From Roseateles saccharophilus (GTDB lineage Bacteria > Pseudomonadota > Gammaproteobacteria > Burkholderiales > Burkholderiaceae_C), in the NCBI RefSeq assembly GCF_004342485.1, contig NZ_SMBU01000010.1, positions 62,001 to 126,000 of the forward strand: 64,000 bases of DNA, read 5' to 3'. How positions within the stretch are numbered: the stretch's first letter is position 1; every line of letters starts with the position of its first letter. A program made the translations under genes and the position numbers. This document shows positions 50,862 through 59,614 of the stretch, piece after piece. The notes beneath the pieces were generated by a model. The model worked only from the letters and a program-made list of their open reading frames with translations. It was not told the origin of the DNA and did no database searches.

Positions 50862-51866
50862 ATGACAACCGCAGACGAATTCCAGCTTCTACGGCTAGTG
50901 GCGGCTGACGCGCGCAACGTGGCCACGCGGCTGGCCATTGCATTAGGCCTCACCCGCCAGGCCGCCAGCGCGCGGCTGCTCAAGGCCGTAAAGGCAGGGC
51001 TGCTTGAGCGCACTGGTCATGGTGCCGGGGTGCGCTATGCCCTGCGCACCACCAGCGAGGTGCAGCACTCCTACGAGCGCGCGGGGCTCTCCGAGCAGCG
51101 GGTCTGGCAGAGCCTGCTGGCTCCGGTCGTGGCTGACCTACCCGAGAACGTGCGCGACGTCTGGCACTACGGCTTGACCGAGATGATCAACAATGCGGTG
51201 GACCACTCTGGCTCGCCCCAGGTGCATGTGGGCCTGCGGCGCAATGCCTTATTCACCCAGGCCTGGGTGGTGGACGACGGTGAAGGCATCTTCCTGCGCA
51301 TCCAGCGTGCTTTGGATCTGTTCGACCCGCGTGAGGCCATCCTGGAGCTAGCTAAGGGCAAGTTCACCACCGATCCCGCCAACCACTCGGGCGAAGGCAT
51401 CTTTTTCTCGTCCAAGGTGTTCGATGTGTTCGACATCCGTTCGGGGCTGGCGCATTTCGCCCACGACGACGGCAAGGTGGACGTGCTCTTCGAGCGCGAC
51501 GCCGCAGCCCCTGGCACCACGGTGTTCATGCAACTGGCCAACGACAGCCCGCGCACCACGCGCGAGGTGTTCGACAAGTTCGCGGCTCCCGAGGAATACA
51601 CCTTTGCCAAGACCCTTGTGCCGGTGCGCCTTGCCCAGCACGAAGGCGAAAAACTCGTCTCGCGCTCGCAGGCCAAGCGCCTGACCATGCGTTTCGAGCG
51701 CTTCCAGACCGTGGTGCTGGACTTCACCGCCGTGGCCGAGATCGGTCAGGCCTTCGCTGATGAGGTATTCCGCGTGTTCCAGAACGCCCACCCCGGCACC
51801 ACCCTGGTTCCTGTGAACATGGCTCCGGGCGTGAAGGCTATGGTGTCCAGGGCACGCGCCGGCTGA
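50862..51866 (+). CDS. Winged-helix / GHKL ATPase / STAS-like (DUF4325) fusion protein
   Basis: A 334-residue protein. Residues 1-65 are a winged helix (VATRLAIALGLTRQAASARL). Residues about 95-225 are a histidine-kinase-like ATPase: N-box LTEMINNAVDHS, G1 VDDGEGIF, G2 HSGEGIFFSSKV. Residues about 250-330 match the STAS-like DUF4325 domain (SRSQAKRLTMRFERFQTVVL, FTAVAEIGQAFADEVFRVF). It lacks an H-box and receiver, so it resembles an anti-sigma kinase and antagonist in one chain with its own DNA-binding part. It lies between repeats beside a truncated integrase, so it is probably acquired. Target unknown. Confidence 0.88.
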   Translation: MTTADEFQLLRLVAADARNVATRLAIALGLTRQAASARLLKAVKAGLLERTGHGAGVRYALRTTSEVQHSYERAGLSEQRVWQSLLAPVVADLPENVRDVWHYGLTEMINNAVDHSGSPQVHVGLRRNALFTQAWVVDDGEGIFLRIQRALDLFDPREAILELAKGKFTTDPANHSGEGIFFSSKVFDVFDIRSGLAHFAHDDGKVDVLFERDAAAPGTTVFMQLANDSPRTTREVFDKFAAPEEYTFAKTLVPVRLAQHEGEKLVSRSQAKRLTMRFERFQTVVLDFTAVAEIGQAFADEVFRVFQNAHPGTTLVPVNMAPGVKAMVSRARAG

Positions 51867-51909
51867 TCGCGTGAACAGCGCAGGGCTTGGGTGGTAGCGT
51901 CGCTGGCGT

Positions 51910-51936
51910 AGGGGAACAAATCGGGGAACATTCAAG
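51910..51936. repeat. Right direct repeat of the small island
   Basis: AGGGGAACAAATCGGGGAAC followed by ATTCAAG is the partner of the repeat at 50148. They share the AGGGGAACAA core and a GGGG(A/C)ACATT block separated by a three-base insertion. It marks the likely right boundary, 44 bases after the STAS gene stop. The following gap (51937-52080) shows no other feature. Confidence 0.5.
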
Positions 51937-52080
51937 CGCCAAAAGCCGCAGAGTGAGCATTGGCGCGGCCTGCATTGAAGTGTTCAATCTCCAGCAGCAT
52001 CAGCAGTCGTCTCGGCATGTCGGCCTCCACGGTGGCGGCTGGCACAGGATAGCGCCGCAGACACGGCACCGGGGCCTGCC

Positions 52081-54018
52081 TCAGTGCGGCGCCAGCACCT
52101 TCACGTCCAGCCCCGAGGCCTGGCCCTTCCCGTGGTAGAGCTTCTGCGTGGCGGCCTGGAAGTCCTCGGCCTTGGCGCTGCGCAGGGGCACGAAGCTCTG
52201 CGGGTTGCGGTCGATCAGCGGGAACCAGCTGCTCTGGACCTGCACCATGATGCGGTGGCCGCGGCGGAAGCTGTGGTTGATGTCCTGCAGCTCGACCCTG
52301 AGCTCCTCGACCTGGCCCGGCACCATGGCCTCGGCGGCCTCGAAGCCCTTGCGGAAGCGCCCGCGTAGCGGGTCGCCGCGCACGAGCTGCTGGTAGCCGG
52401 CGAGCGGGGCATCCGGCGCCTCGGCATCCTCGCTGCGGGGCTGGCGCTTCTTCGGCGCTGCGCCCTCTTCCTCTTCCAGGTCGCTGGGGTAGACGTCAAT
52501 GAGCTTGACGACCCAGTCAGCATCGGTGCCGCTCGTGGATGCGAACAGCCTCGCGGTGATGGGGCCGGCGAGGGTCACGTCCTCCTCGAGCACGTCGCTG
52601 CGGTAGGTCAGCACATCGGGCCGGGTGGACGCGAAGCGCTGGTCGCCCACCATGTACTCCTGCGGCACGCCCTGGGTCGTGTAGCCGACGAAGGGCACAG
52701 GCTTGGCCGGGTCGCTGGTCCAGGTATCGAAGGCGGGCTCGGCCGCATCGAGCGGCGTGAAGCTGAGCCGGCCGCCGGCGGCGAAATAGAGCCTGCGGGC
52801 CTGGGCCTCGCGCGGCGGCCAGGCGTCGTAGTGGCGCCAGATGTTGGTGCCGGTCTCGAAGACGGTGGCGCGGGCGATCTTCGGCGCCTTGGGGTCGGGC
52901 GCGTCGCGCAGGTATTGCTCGAAGAAGGGCAGCAGCACCTCCTTCTGGAACTGCTCGGCCGTGGGCTGGTGGAACTGCACGCGGCCCAGGCTGCGACCCG
53001 GCGCGCCTATCCAGCCGCCGTGCACCCAGGGGCCCATGACGAGGCGGTTGTCGGTCGCGGGGCTCTGCTTCGCGATGGCGCGGAAGGTGGCCAGCGGGCC
53101 GGCCAGGTCCTCGGCATCGAACCAGCCGCCGACGGTCAGCACGGCGGCGTGGATGTTCTTCAGATGGGGCGTGATCGCACGTGTCTTCCAGAAGGCGTCG
53201 TAGCTGTCGTGGCCGAGCTGGTCGTCGAAATAGTGGTTGGGCTTGCCATCCTGGGCCAGGCGCGCGGCCATCGCGTCGAGGTTGCTGAACTGCAGGAAGA
53301 ACTCATAGCCGTCGGCGGTGCCGTAGTCGAACTCCGGCCAGCGCTTGGGCGGCTTCACAGGCGTGAGCTGGGGCTTGAAGGATGTGTAGAAGCCGAAGTT
53401 GGCGGCCAGCATGAAGGCGCCGCCGTGGAAGCTGTCGTCGCCCATATAGAGGTCGGTCACCGGCGCCTGGGGCGACGCGGCCTTGATGGCCGGGTGCGAG
53501 TCGATGATGGACGCCGACGTGTAGAAGCCCGGGTAGGAGATGCCCCAGAGGCCGACGCGGCCGTTGTTGCCCGGCACGTGGTCGATCAGCCATTGCACGC
53601 TGTCATGGGTGTCGCTGCTCTCGTCGGTGTCGGTGGGCAGCTTCTTGACCGGCCGGTGCGGCGTCATCTCGACAAACGTGCCCTCGGACATGAAGCGGCC
53701 GCGCACGTCCTGGCAGACGAAGATGTAGCCGGCCTTCAGGAAGTCGTCGTTGGGCGCGATGTGGCGCACGCCGTCGCCCTCGACGCCGTAGGGACCGCAG
53801 CCATAGGGCGTGCGCGTCATCAGCAGCGGGTAGCGTCGGGTCTGGTCCTTGGGCACGTAGACGGCGGTGAAGAGCTTGCTGCCGTCGCGCACCGGGATGC
53901 GGTACTCGTACTTGGTGTAGTGCTCGCGGGGTTCGTACTTGGGAGGCTCGGACGGTGTGTCGGCCAGCGCGGGCGCGGCCATGCAAAGGGCGGCAAGTGC
54001 CGCGCAGCAAATTTTCAA
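52081..54018 (-). CDS. CocE/NonD family hydrolase (S15 X-Pro dipeptidyl-peptidase-like), exported
   Basis: A 645-residue protein. The start is TTG at 54018, preceded by a GGAGGGG site and giving the signal peptide MKICCAALAALCMAAPALA; there is no ATG in the correct place. The hydrolase core has the nucleophile GISYPGFYT, the aspartate in GGWFDAEDL and the histidine in the later GPWVHGG context. A C-terminal beta-sandwich (jelly-roll) of CocE type follows. It probably cleaves esters or N-terminal dipeptides in the periplasm. Confidence 0.9.
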   Translation of the reverse strand: MKICCAALAALCMAAPALADTPSEPPKYEPREHYTKYEYRIPVRDGSKLFTAVYVPKDQTRRYPLLMTRTPYGCGPYGVEGDGVRHIAPNDDFLKAGYIFVCQDVRGRFMSEGTFVEMTPHRPVKKLPTDTDESSDTHDSVQWLIDHVPGNNGRVGLWGISYPGFYTSASIIDSHPAIKAASPQAPVTDLYMGDDSFHGGAFMLAANFGFYTSFKPQLTPVKPPKRWPEFDYGTADGYEFFLQFSNLDAMAARLAQDGKPNHYFDDQLGHDSYDAFWKTRAITPHLKNIHAAVLTVGGWFDAEDLAGPLATFRAIAKQSPATDNRLVMGPWVHGGWIGAPGRSLGRVQFHQPTAEQFQKEVLLPFFEQYLRDAPDPKAPKIARATVFETGTNIWRHYDAWPPREAQARRLYFAAGGRLSFTPLDAAEPAFDTWTSDPAKPVPFVGYTTQGVPQEYMVGDQRFASTRPDVLTYRSDVLEEDVTLAGPITARLFASTSGTDADWVVKLIDVYPSDLEEEEGAAPKKRQPRSEDAEAPDAPLAGYQQLVRGDPLRGRFRKGFEAAEAMVPGQVEELRVELQDINHSFRRGHRIMVQVQSSWFPLIDRNPQSFVPLRSAKAEDFQAATQKLYHGKGQASGLDVKVLAPH

Positions 54019-54052
54019 AGGCCCCTCCCTGGGCTGGCGTGGAAAGAAGGAA

Positions 54053-55129
54053 TCAGCCGAACTTGACCGCGTAGATCGGCGGCAGATGGGCCGACACGGT
54101 CTGCCAGCTGTCGCCGGCATCGGCGCTGGCCCACAGGCCGCCGGTCGTCGAGCCCATCATCAATTGCTCGCCGGCGTCGTCCACCGCGAGGCCGTGGCGG
54201 AAGACCAGGTCGTAGCAGTGCTGCTGCGGCAGGCCGGTGCGCAACACGTCAAAGCTCTTGCCGCCGTCGCGGGTGCGCGTGACGCACAGGGCCGCATCGA
54301 CCGGCACGCGGCGTTCGTCCTTGACGGCCGGCACGAACCAGGCCGTCTGCGGGTCGGCCGGATGCGCGGCGACGGCGAAGCCGAAGCTCGACGGCTGCGC
54401 CTGTGTCTCGACCCAGCTGGCGCCGTTGTCCTCGGAGCGGAAGATGCCGCAGTGGTGCTGGCACCAGAGCACGTCCGGCGCCGCGCGGCAGCGGGCGATG
54501 AGGTGGGGGTCCTGCGAGTTCTCGTCGCCCGCCAGCTCGGGCGGCATGAAGTCGGCGCGCATGCCCTTGGCGCGCAGGCCCCAGGTCCGGCCGCCGTCGG
54601 TGGTGCGCCAGGCGCCGCCGCAGGAAACGCCGACCAGCAGTTCCTCCGGCCGGCCGGGATATGGGCAGATGGAGTGCAGGGCCGGCGCGGGGTTGCCGCC
54701 GCCCATCCACTGCAGGCGCCGCGGGTCGCCCCACAGCATCTCGTCGAGCTGCCAGGACTCGCCCTTGTCGCGGCTGACGAACAGCCCGCCCGGCACACTG
54801 CCGCACCAGATCGCGTCGCCCGCGCGCTCCAGCGCGAACACCTGCTGCAGCTTCCACTCCGGGCCCTCGGCCCCGGCAGGCTGCGGCGGGAAGCTGGGGG
54901 CCGCCACCTCGCGCCAGGTCCGGCCGGCGTCGTCGCTGGCGTGCAGCTTGGCACCGAAGTGGCCGAGGTTGAGGCCGGCCAGCATATGGCCCGAGGCGTC
55001 GGGCGGCAGCAGCATCGTGACGGGGTCGGCGAGGAAGCTGAGGTTCTCGATCTGCCAGCCCCCGCCGCGGCGGCGCAGTTCGAACAGGCCTTTGCGGGTC
55101 GCGGCCCAGGCGCGGTCTTGAGTCGTCAT
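54053..55129 (-). CDS. BNR/sialidase-like beta-propeller protein
   Basis: A 358-residue cytoplasmic propeller (no signal peptide) with repeated Asp-box-like SxDxGxTW motifs: SDDAGRTW, SRDKGESW, TTDGGRTW, SEDNGASW, TRDGGKSF, SADAGDSW. The motifs are typical of sialidases, but the catalytic residues of sialidases are not evident. It lies three bases after the MoaD-like gene, so the two are co-transcribed. The pair suggests a function linked to a sulfur-carrier or ubiquitin-like protein. Confidence 0.85.
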   Translation of the reverse strand: MTTQDRAWAATRKGLFELRRRGGGWQIENLSFLADPVTMLLPPDASGHMLAGLNLGHFGAKLHASDDAGRTWREVAAPSFPPQPAGAEGPEWKLQQVFALERAGDAIWCGSVPGGLFVSRDKGESWQLDEMLWGDPRRLQWMGGGNPAPALHSICPYPGRPEELLVGVSCGGAWRTTDGGRTWGLRAKGMRADFMPPELAGDENSQDPHLIARCRAAPDVLWCQHHCGIFRSEDNGASWVETQAQPSSFGFAVAAHPADPQTAWFVPAVKDERRVPVDAALCVTRTRDGGKSFDVLRTGLPQQHCYDLVFRHGLAVDDAGEQLMMGSTTGGLWASADAGDSWQTVSAHLPPIYAVKFG

Positions 55130-55132
55130 GGT

Positions 55133-55402
55133 TCAGCCTCCAGAGAGTGCTTGCAGGACGTGGACCCGGCTGCCCGGGCCGAGCGGATCGGACAGCCCGC
55201 GCAGGTCGCGCGCACGCCGGCCGTCGACGAAGACGACGACATTGGGGCGCAGATGGCCCTGGTCGTCGAGGATGTAGCCGCGCAGGCGCGGGTTGGTCGC
55301 GAACGCGGCGTCCAGGCCCGCGCGCAGCGTGGCCGCCGCCGTGTCGACGACGGGCGTGTCGACGAAGCGGCGCAGCTGGGGCGTGAACTCGATGCGGGCC
55401 AT
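55133..55402 (-). CDS. MoaD/ThiS-like beta-grasp protein ending in Gly-Gly
   Basis: An 89-residue protein with the ubiquitin-like beta-grasp pattern (MARIEFTPQLRRFVDTP, PNVVVFVDGRRARDLRG, PLGPGSRVHVLQALSGG). The terminal Gly-Gly is intact, as needed for thiocarboxylation by a MoeB/ThiF-type enzyme. The ATG at 55402 begins the conserved sequence; two further ATGs lie 9 and 12 bases upstream. No MoaE, MoeB or ThiG gene is nearby. The neighbour is a BNR propeller. Confidence 0.82.
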   Translation of the reverse strand: MARIEFTPQLRRFVDTPVVDTAAATLRAGLDAAFATNPRLRGYILDDQGHLRPNVVVFVDGRRARDLRGLSDPLGPGSRVHVLQALSGG

Positions 55403-55492
55403 GCGCGGCATCATCGGCCCTGCCCTGGCCGAGTTCCAGTGCCGAAAGCCCTGGCTTCCGGCAGGCGCGGGGCGCCCGCCGAGAATGCACCG

Positions 55493-56368
55493 ATGAATCG
55501 AGGCATCTTCTACGCCCTTGGCGCCTATCTGAGCTGGGGGCTGTTCCCGCTCTACTTCCGCCAGATCGCGGCCGTGCCGGCGTTGCAGATCGTTGCGCAC
55601 CGCACGCTGTGGTCCCTCGTGTTCGTCGCCGTCGTCATGCTCACGACGGGGCGCCTGGCCTGGCTGAAGAGCGTGAGCCTGGCGACGTGGCGGCGCTTTG
55701 CGCTGTCGGCCGCGCTGATCGCGGTGAACTGGCTGACCTATGTCTGGGCCGTCGGCCACGGCCAGGTCATCAACGCGAGCCTGGGCTATTTCATCAACCC
55801 GCTGGTCAACGTGGCGCTGGGCTTTGCGGTGCTGCACGAAAGGCCAAGGCCGGTGCAGTGGCTGGCCGTGGGGCTGGCGGCCCTCGGCGTGCTGTGGCTG
55901 ACGCTGGCGGCCGGCACGCTACCCTGGGTGGCCCTGGTGCTGGCGCTGAGCTTCGGCCTCTACGGCCTGATGCGCAAGACCGCGGCCCTGGGCGCGCTGG
56001 AGGGCCTGGCGCTGGAGACGCTGATCCTCGCGCCGCTGGCCGTCGCGGGCCTGGCCTGGTGGTGGCAGGCCGGCGACCTCGCCGGGCAGACGACCACGGA
56101 CTGGGCCTGGCTGATCGGCACCGGGCCGGTGACGGCCGGCGCGCTGCTGCTGTTCGCAGCCGGCGCGCGGCGCATCCCGCTCGCCACGCTGGGCATCGTA
56201 CAGTACGCGTCGCCGTCGCTGCAGTTCCTGCTCGGCGTCTTCCTGTTCCACGAACCCATGGACGCGAACCGCCTCGTGGCCTTCGCCTGCATCTGGGGCG
56301 CGCTGGCGGTCTACAGCGCCGAAGGCCTGTGGCAGACGCGCCGGGCGCTGACGGTCAGGCCGATCTGA
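55493..56368 (+). CDS. rarD: EamA family transporter RarD
   Basis: A 291-residue DMT-superfamily permease with ten predicted membrane helices. The N-terminal GIFYALGAYLSWGLFPLYFR and RTLWSLVFV and the C-terminal IGTGPVTAGALLLFAAGARR match RarD (chloramphenicol-sensitive protein). It probably exports an unknown metabolite. GAGAAT lies six bases before the ATG and there is no Shine-Dalgarno, indicating leaderless mRNA. It is divergent from the MoaD-like gene. Confidence 0.92.
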   Translation: MNRGIFYALGAYLSWGLFPLYFRQIAAVPALQIVAHRTLWSLVFVAVVMLTTGRLAWLKSVSLATWRRFALSAALIAVNWLTYVWAVGHGQVINASLGYFINPLVNVALGFAVLHERPRPVQWLAVGLAALGVLWLTLAAGTLPWVALVLALSFGLYGLMRKTAALGALEGLALETLILAPLAVAGLAWWWQAGDLAGQTTTDWAWLIGTGPVTAGALLLFAAGARRIPLATLGIVQYASPSLQFLLGVFLFHEPMDANRLVAFACIWGALAVYSAEGLWQTRRALTVRPI

Positions 56369-56395
56369 GCCTGCGTGGCTATCTACACTCGAGCC

Positions 56396-56638
56396 ATGCA
56401 ACTCAATATCGTCGTCTACTCCAAGTCCGCCTGCCCCCAGTGCGATACCGTCAAAAGCCTGCTGAAGGCGAAAAACCTGGGCTTCGAGGAGATCAAGATC
56501 GACGACGAGGCGCAGCGCCTGGCCTTCTACGAGAAGTGCGGCCCCGCCGTTCGGCAGATGCCCCAGGTCTTCATCAATGACCAGCGCGTCGGCGGTGTCG
56601 CCGGCCTGCAGGCGGCGTTCGCGCAGCTGAAGCTCTGA
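56396..56638 (+). CDS. Glutaredoxin
   Basis: An 80-residue glutaredoxin-fold protein with the redox motif SACPQC (C13 and C16) and the glutathione-binding TVKS...MPQVFINDQRVGG segment. It is a dithiol class glutaredoxin by the CPxC motif. TACACT lies six bases before the ATG, suggesting leaderless expression. It follows rarD by 27 bases. Confidence 0.9.
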   Translation: MQLNIVVYSKSACPQCDTVKSLLKAKNLGFEEIKIDDEAQRLAFYEKCGPAVRQMPQVFINDQRVGGVAGLQAAFAQLKL

Positions 56639-56747
56639 GAATTCGGGGCCGTTGGCGGACGGTTCTTTACAGACCGCCGGGCCGGAATGGCGTCAACTGT
56701 CGCCCGATGCCCGAGTTGAGCAGCTTGGATTTCCGCGCGAGGCCGCC

Positions 56748-57227
56748 ATGAAGCCCTTTCTCCGCACGCTGATCGTGTCCGCCCTGGTGGCCTCGACGGG
56801 CCTGGCCGGTGCCGGCCCGCGCCACTACGATCCCCCGCCCTACCGCCACCGCGATCACGATCACGACGGCTGGGGCCTGGGCGGACTGATCCTGGGCCTG
56901 GCCATCGCAGTACCGCTGATCGCGCTGGCCAGCCAGGGTGATCGACCGCCCGAGCCGGTCTATGTGCCGCCACCGGCCCCGTTGCCGCCGCCCGCGCCAC
57001 CGGTGTACGCGCCGGCTCCTGTGTACACGCCCGCGCCGGTGCCTGCGCCGAACCGCCCCGCGCCGGTCATCTATCCGCGCAACGGGCAGAGCAACGCGCA
57101 GATCGAAGCCGACAGCCGCGAATGCAACCGCTGGGCCACGACGCAGCAGGCCGCGATGTCCGACTCGAGCGTGTTCCAGCGCGCCGTCGAGGCCTGCATG
57201 GACGGGCGCGGCTACACGCTGCGCTGA
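56748..57227 (+). CDS. Exported proline-rich protein, unknown
   Basis: A 159-residue protein with a signal peptide (MKPFLRTLIVSALVASTGLA). A His/Asp-rich segment (RHRDHDHDGWG) leads to a hydrophobic glycine-rich helix (GLGGLILGLAIAVPLIAL), then a Pro-Ala-Val repeat region, then a C-terminal domain with two cysteines (SRECNRW, VEACMDGRGYTLR). It is probably periplasmic or envelope-associated. The ATG at 56748 begins the signal peptide. No family is recognised beyond the C-terminal pattern seen in many Burkholderiales proteins. Confidence 0.72.
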   Translation: MKPFLRTLIVSALVASTGLAGAGPRHYDPPPYRHRDHDHDGWGLGGLILGLAIAVPLIALASQGDRPPEPVYVPPPAPLPPPAPPVYAPAPVYTPAPVPAPNRPAPVIYPRNGQSNAQIEADSRECNRWATTQQAAMSDSSVFQRAVEACMDGRGYTLR

Positions 57228-57311
57228 GTCGGGACCGAGGACAGCACCTGCGTGCTGTCCGACGCCCGACGAAGGCCCACGACCTGCAGGTCGCGGGCAT
57301 GAACAAGCAGC

Positions 57312-58889
57312 TCAGCTGCGCATCAGGTAGTCGAAGGCACCCAGGGCCGCCTTCGCGCCGTCGCCGGCGGCGATGACGATCTGCTTGAAGGGCACCGTCG
57401 TCACGTCGCCCGCGGCGAACACGCCGGGCATCGAAGTCGCACCCTTGGCGTCGACGATGATCTCGCCGTGCTTGCTGAGCTCAACGGTGCCGCGCAGCCA
57501 CTCGGTGTTGGGCACCAGGCCGATCTGCACGAAACAGCCGTCGATCTCGATTCGCTTCGCCTCGCCGCTCGCGCGGTCGGTGTAGTTCAGGCCGTCGAGC
57601 TTGCCATTCGTGCCGGTGAACTCGGTCGTCAGCGCCTGCGTGATGACGGTCACGTTGGGAAGGCTCCTGAGCTTGTTGACGAGCACCGCGTCGGCGCGCA
57701 GCTCGGCCGCGAACTCGAGCAGCGTCACATGCTTGACGATGCCGGCCAGGTCGATGGCGGCCTCGACGCCCGAGTTGCCGCCACCGATGACGGCGACCGG
57801 CTTGCCCTTGAACAAGGGGCCGTCGCAGTGCGGGCAGTAGGCCACGCCCTTGTTCCTGTACTCGGCCTCGCCGGGCACGCCGACATGGCGCCAGCGCGCG
57901 CCGGTCGTCAGGATGACGGTCTTGCCCTGCAGCGTCGCGCCATTGGCGAGCCTCACGCCGACCAGGCCGCCCGGCTGCCCGGCCGGGATCAGCGCCTCGG
58001 CGCGCTGCAGGTTGTGGATGTCGACCTCGTAGTCCTTCACATGGCCTTCCAGCGCAGCGGCGAACTTGGGGCCGTCGGTGGCGGAGACGGAGATGTAGTT
58101 CTCGATGCCCAGCGTGTCGTTGACCTGGCCGCCGAAGCGCTCGGCGGCGACGCCGGTGCGGATGCCCTTGCGCGCCGCATAGACGGCCGCCGCTGCGCCG
58201 GCGGGGCCGCCGCCGATGATGAGCACGTCGTAGGGCGCCTCGGCGGCCAGCTTCTTTGCCTCGCGCGCCTGTTTTTCCGATTCAGCGCCGGTGTCCAGCT
58301 TGGCGACGATCTCTTCGAGGGTCATGCGGCCGGAGGCGAAGGGCTGACCGTTCAGCCAGACGGCCGGCACGGCCATGATCTCGCGGCCCTCGACCTCGCG
58401 CTGGAACAGGCCGCCGTCAATGACGGTGGTCTTGATGCGCGGGTTCAGCACGGCCATCAGCGACAGCGCCTGCACGACGTCCGGGCAGTTGTGGCAGGTG
58501 AGGCTCATATAGACCTCGAAGTCGAGGTCCGCGTCCAGCGCCTTCACGGCATCGACCGTGGCCTGCTCGACCTTGGGCGGATGGCCGCCGGTCCACAGCA
58601 GGGCCAGCACGAGCGAGGTGAATTCGTGGCCGAGCGGGATGGCCGCAAACCTCAACGATCCAGGCAGGCTCTGCTCGCTGCCGGCGCGGCGCAGCAGGAA
58701 GCTGGGCTTGCGGGCATCGCTGCCGTCGGTGCGCAGCGTGATCTTGTCGCTCATCTCGGCGATCTCGGCCAGCAGTTCGCGCATCTCGGCGGCGGCGGGC
58801 GTGTCGTCCAGCGTCGCGACGATGTCGAAGGGGAGCGTGACGCGCTCCAGATAGGCCTGGAGCTGGGTCTTGAGGGCGGCGTCCAACAT
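57312..58889 (-). CDS. ahpF: Alkyl hydroperoxide reductase subunit F
   Basis: A 525-residue flavoprotein that passes electrons from NADH to AhpC. Residues 1-200 are the double thioredoxin-like N-terminal domain with redox pair SLTCHNCPD. The reductase half has FAD motif [15 protein letters not shown] motif [12 protein letters not shown], and the active disulfide YCPHCDGP. Length matches E. coli AhpF (521). The ATG follows an AAAGGA site. It lies 131 bases downstream of ahpC; a stem-loop between them probably lowers its expression relative to ahpC. Confidence 0.96.
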   Translation of the reverse strand: MLDAALKTQLQAYLERVTLPFDIVATLDDTPAAAEMRELLAEIAEMSDKITLRTDGSDARKPSFLLRRAGSEQSLPGSLRFAAIPLGHEFTSLVLALLWTGGHPPKVEQATVDAVKALDADLDFEVYMSLTCHNCPDVVQALSLMAVLNPRIKTTVIDGGLFQREVEGREIMAVPAVWLNGQPFASGRMTLEEIVAKLDTGAESEKQAREAKKLAAEAPYDVLIIGGGPAGAAAAVYAARKGIRTGVAAERFGGQVNDTLGIENYISVSATDGPKFAAALEGHVKDYEVDIHNLQRAEALIPAGQPGGLVGVRLANGATLQGKTVILTTGARWRHVGVPGEAEYRNKGVAYCPHCDGPLFKGKPVAVIGGGNSGVEAAIDLAGIVKHVTLLEFAAELRADAVLVNKLRSLPNVTVITQALTTEFTGTNGKLDGLNYTDRASGEAKRIEIDGCFVQIGLVPNTEWLRGTVELSKHGEIIVDAKGATSMPGVFAAGDVTTVPFKQIVIAAGDGAKAALGAFDYLMRS

Positions 58890-58928
58890 GGCGGTAATCC
58901 TTTCAGGGTGACGTGGCGGGGCGGGCCA

Positions 58929-58965
58929 CTGCTGAAAGGGTCCCGGGTGGAGGCCCTTTCAGCAG
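58929..58965 (-). terminator. Intercistronic stem-loop between ahpC and ahpF
   Basis: CTGCTGAAAGGG and CCCTTTCAGCAG form a perfect 12-bp stem with a 13-base loop. There is no T-run, so it may be an attenuating or mRNA-stabilising hairpin that makes ahpC more abundant than ahpF. Confidence 0.65.
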
Positions 58966-59020
58966 AGCCTGTTCGACTCTGCGGAGGGAAGGAGCCCTCC
59001 CGGGCCCCTTGCAAAAGGCA

Positions 59021-59584
59021 TCAGATCTTGCCGACCAGATCCAGCGACGGGGCGATGGTCTTGGCGCCTTCGTTCCACTTGGCCGGGCAGACCTGGCCGG
59101 GGTTCTTGGCGGTGTACTGGGCAGCCTTCAGCTTGCGCAGCGTTTCCTTGACGTCGCGGGCGATCTCGTTGGAGTGGATCTCGGCCGTCTTGATGACGCC
59201 TTCCGGATTGATGACGAAGGTGCCACGCAGGGCCAGGCCTTCTTCGGGGATATGCACGCCGAAGGCATTGGTCAGCGTGTGGGTCGGGTCGCCGACCAGC
59301 GGGAACTTGGCCTTGCCGACGGCGGGCGAGGTCTCATGCCAGACCTTGTGCGAGAAGTGGGTGTCGGTCGTGACGATGTAGACCTCGGTCTCCAGCTTCT
59401 GGAACTCGGCGTAGTTGTCGGCGGCGTCCTCGACTTCGGTCGGGCAGTTGAAGGTGAAGGCGGCCGGCATGAAGATCAGCACGGACCACTTGCCCTTGAG
59501 CGACTCCTCGGTGAGGGTCACGAACTTGCCGTTGTGGAAGGCCTCGGTCTTGAAGGGCTGGACTTGGGTGTTGATCAGGGACAT
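59021..59584 (-). CDS. ahpC: Alkyl hydroperoxide reductase subunit C (2-Cys peroxiredoxin)
   Basis: A 187-residue peroxiredoxin. The peroxidatic cysteine is C47 in FTFNCPTE and the resolving cysteine is C166 in NPGQVCPAKW. It reduces H2O2 and organic hydroperoxides and is regenerated by AhpF. Length and motifs match E. coli AhpC (187). Its promoter region is AT-rich and contains an ATAG...CTAT element. No oxyR gene is in the window. Confidence 0.97.
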   Translation of the reverse strand: MSLINTQVQPFKTEAFHNGKFVTLTEESLKGKWSVLIFMPAAFTFNCPTEVEDAADNYAEFQKLETEVYIVTTDTHFSHKVWHETSPAVGKAKFPLVGDPTHTLTNAFGVHIPEEGLALRGTFVINPEGVIKTAEIHSNEIARDVKETLRKLKAAQYTAKNPGQVCPAKWNEGAKTIAPSLDLVGKI

Positions 59585-59614
59585 TCGAAAGCTCCGGAAG
59601 GGGCGGTTGATGGG

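Noticed and set aside
50591-50908. + strand open frame (105 codons) across the integrase-to-STAS gap
   Set aside because: It overlaps the AT-rich promoter and the STAS start, has no domain or ribosome site, and ends inside the STAS gene.
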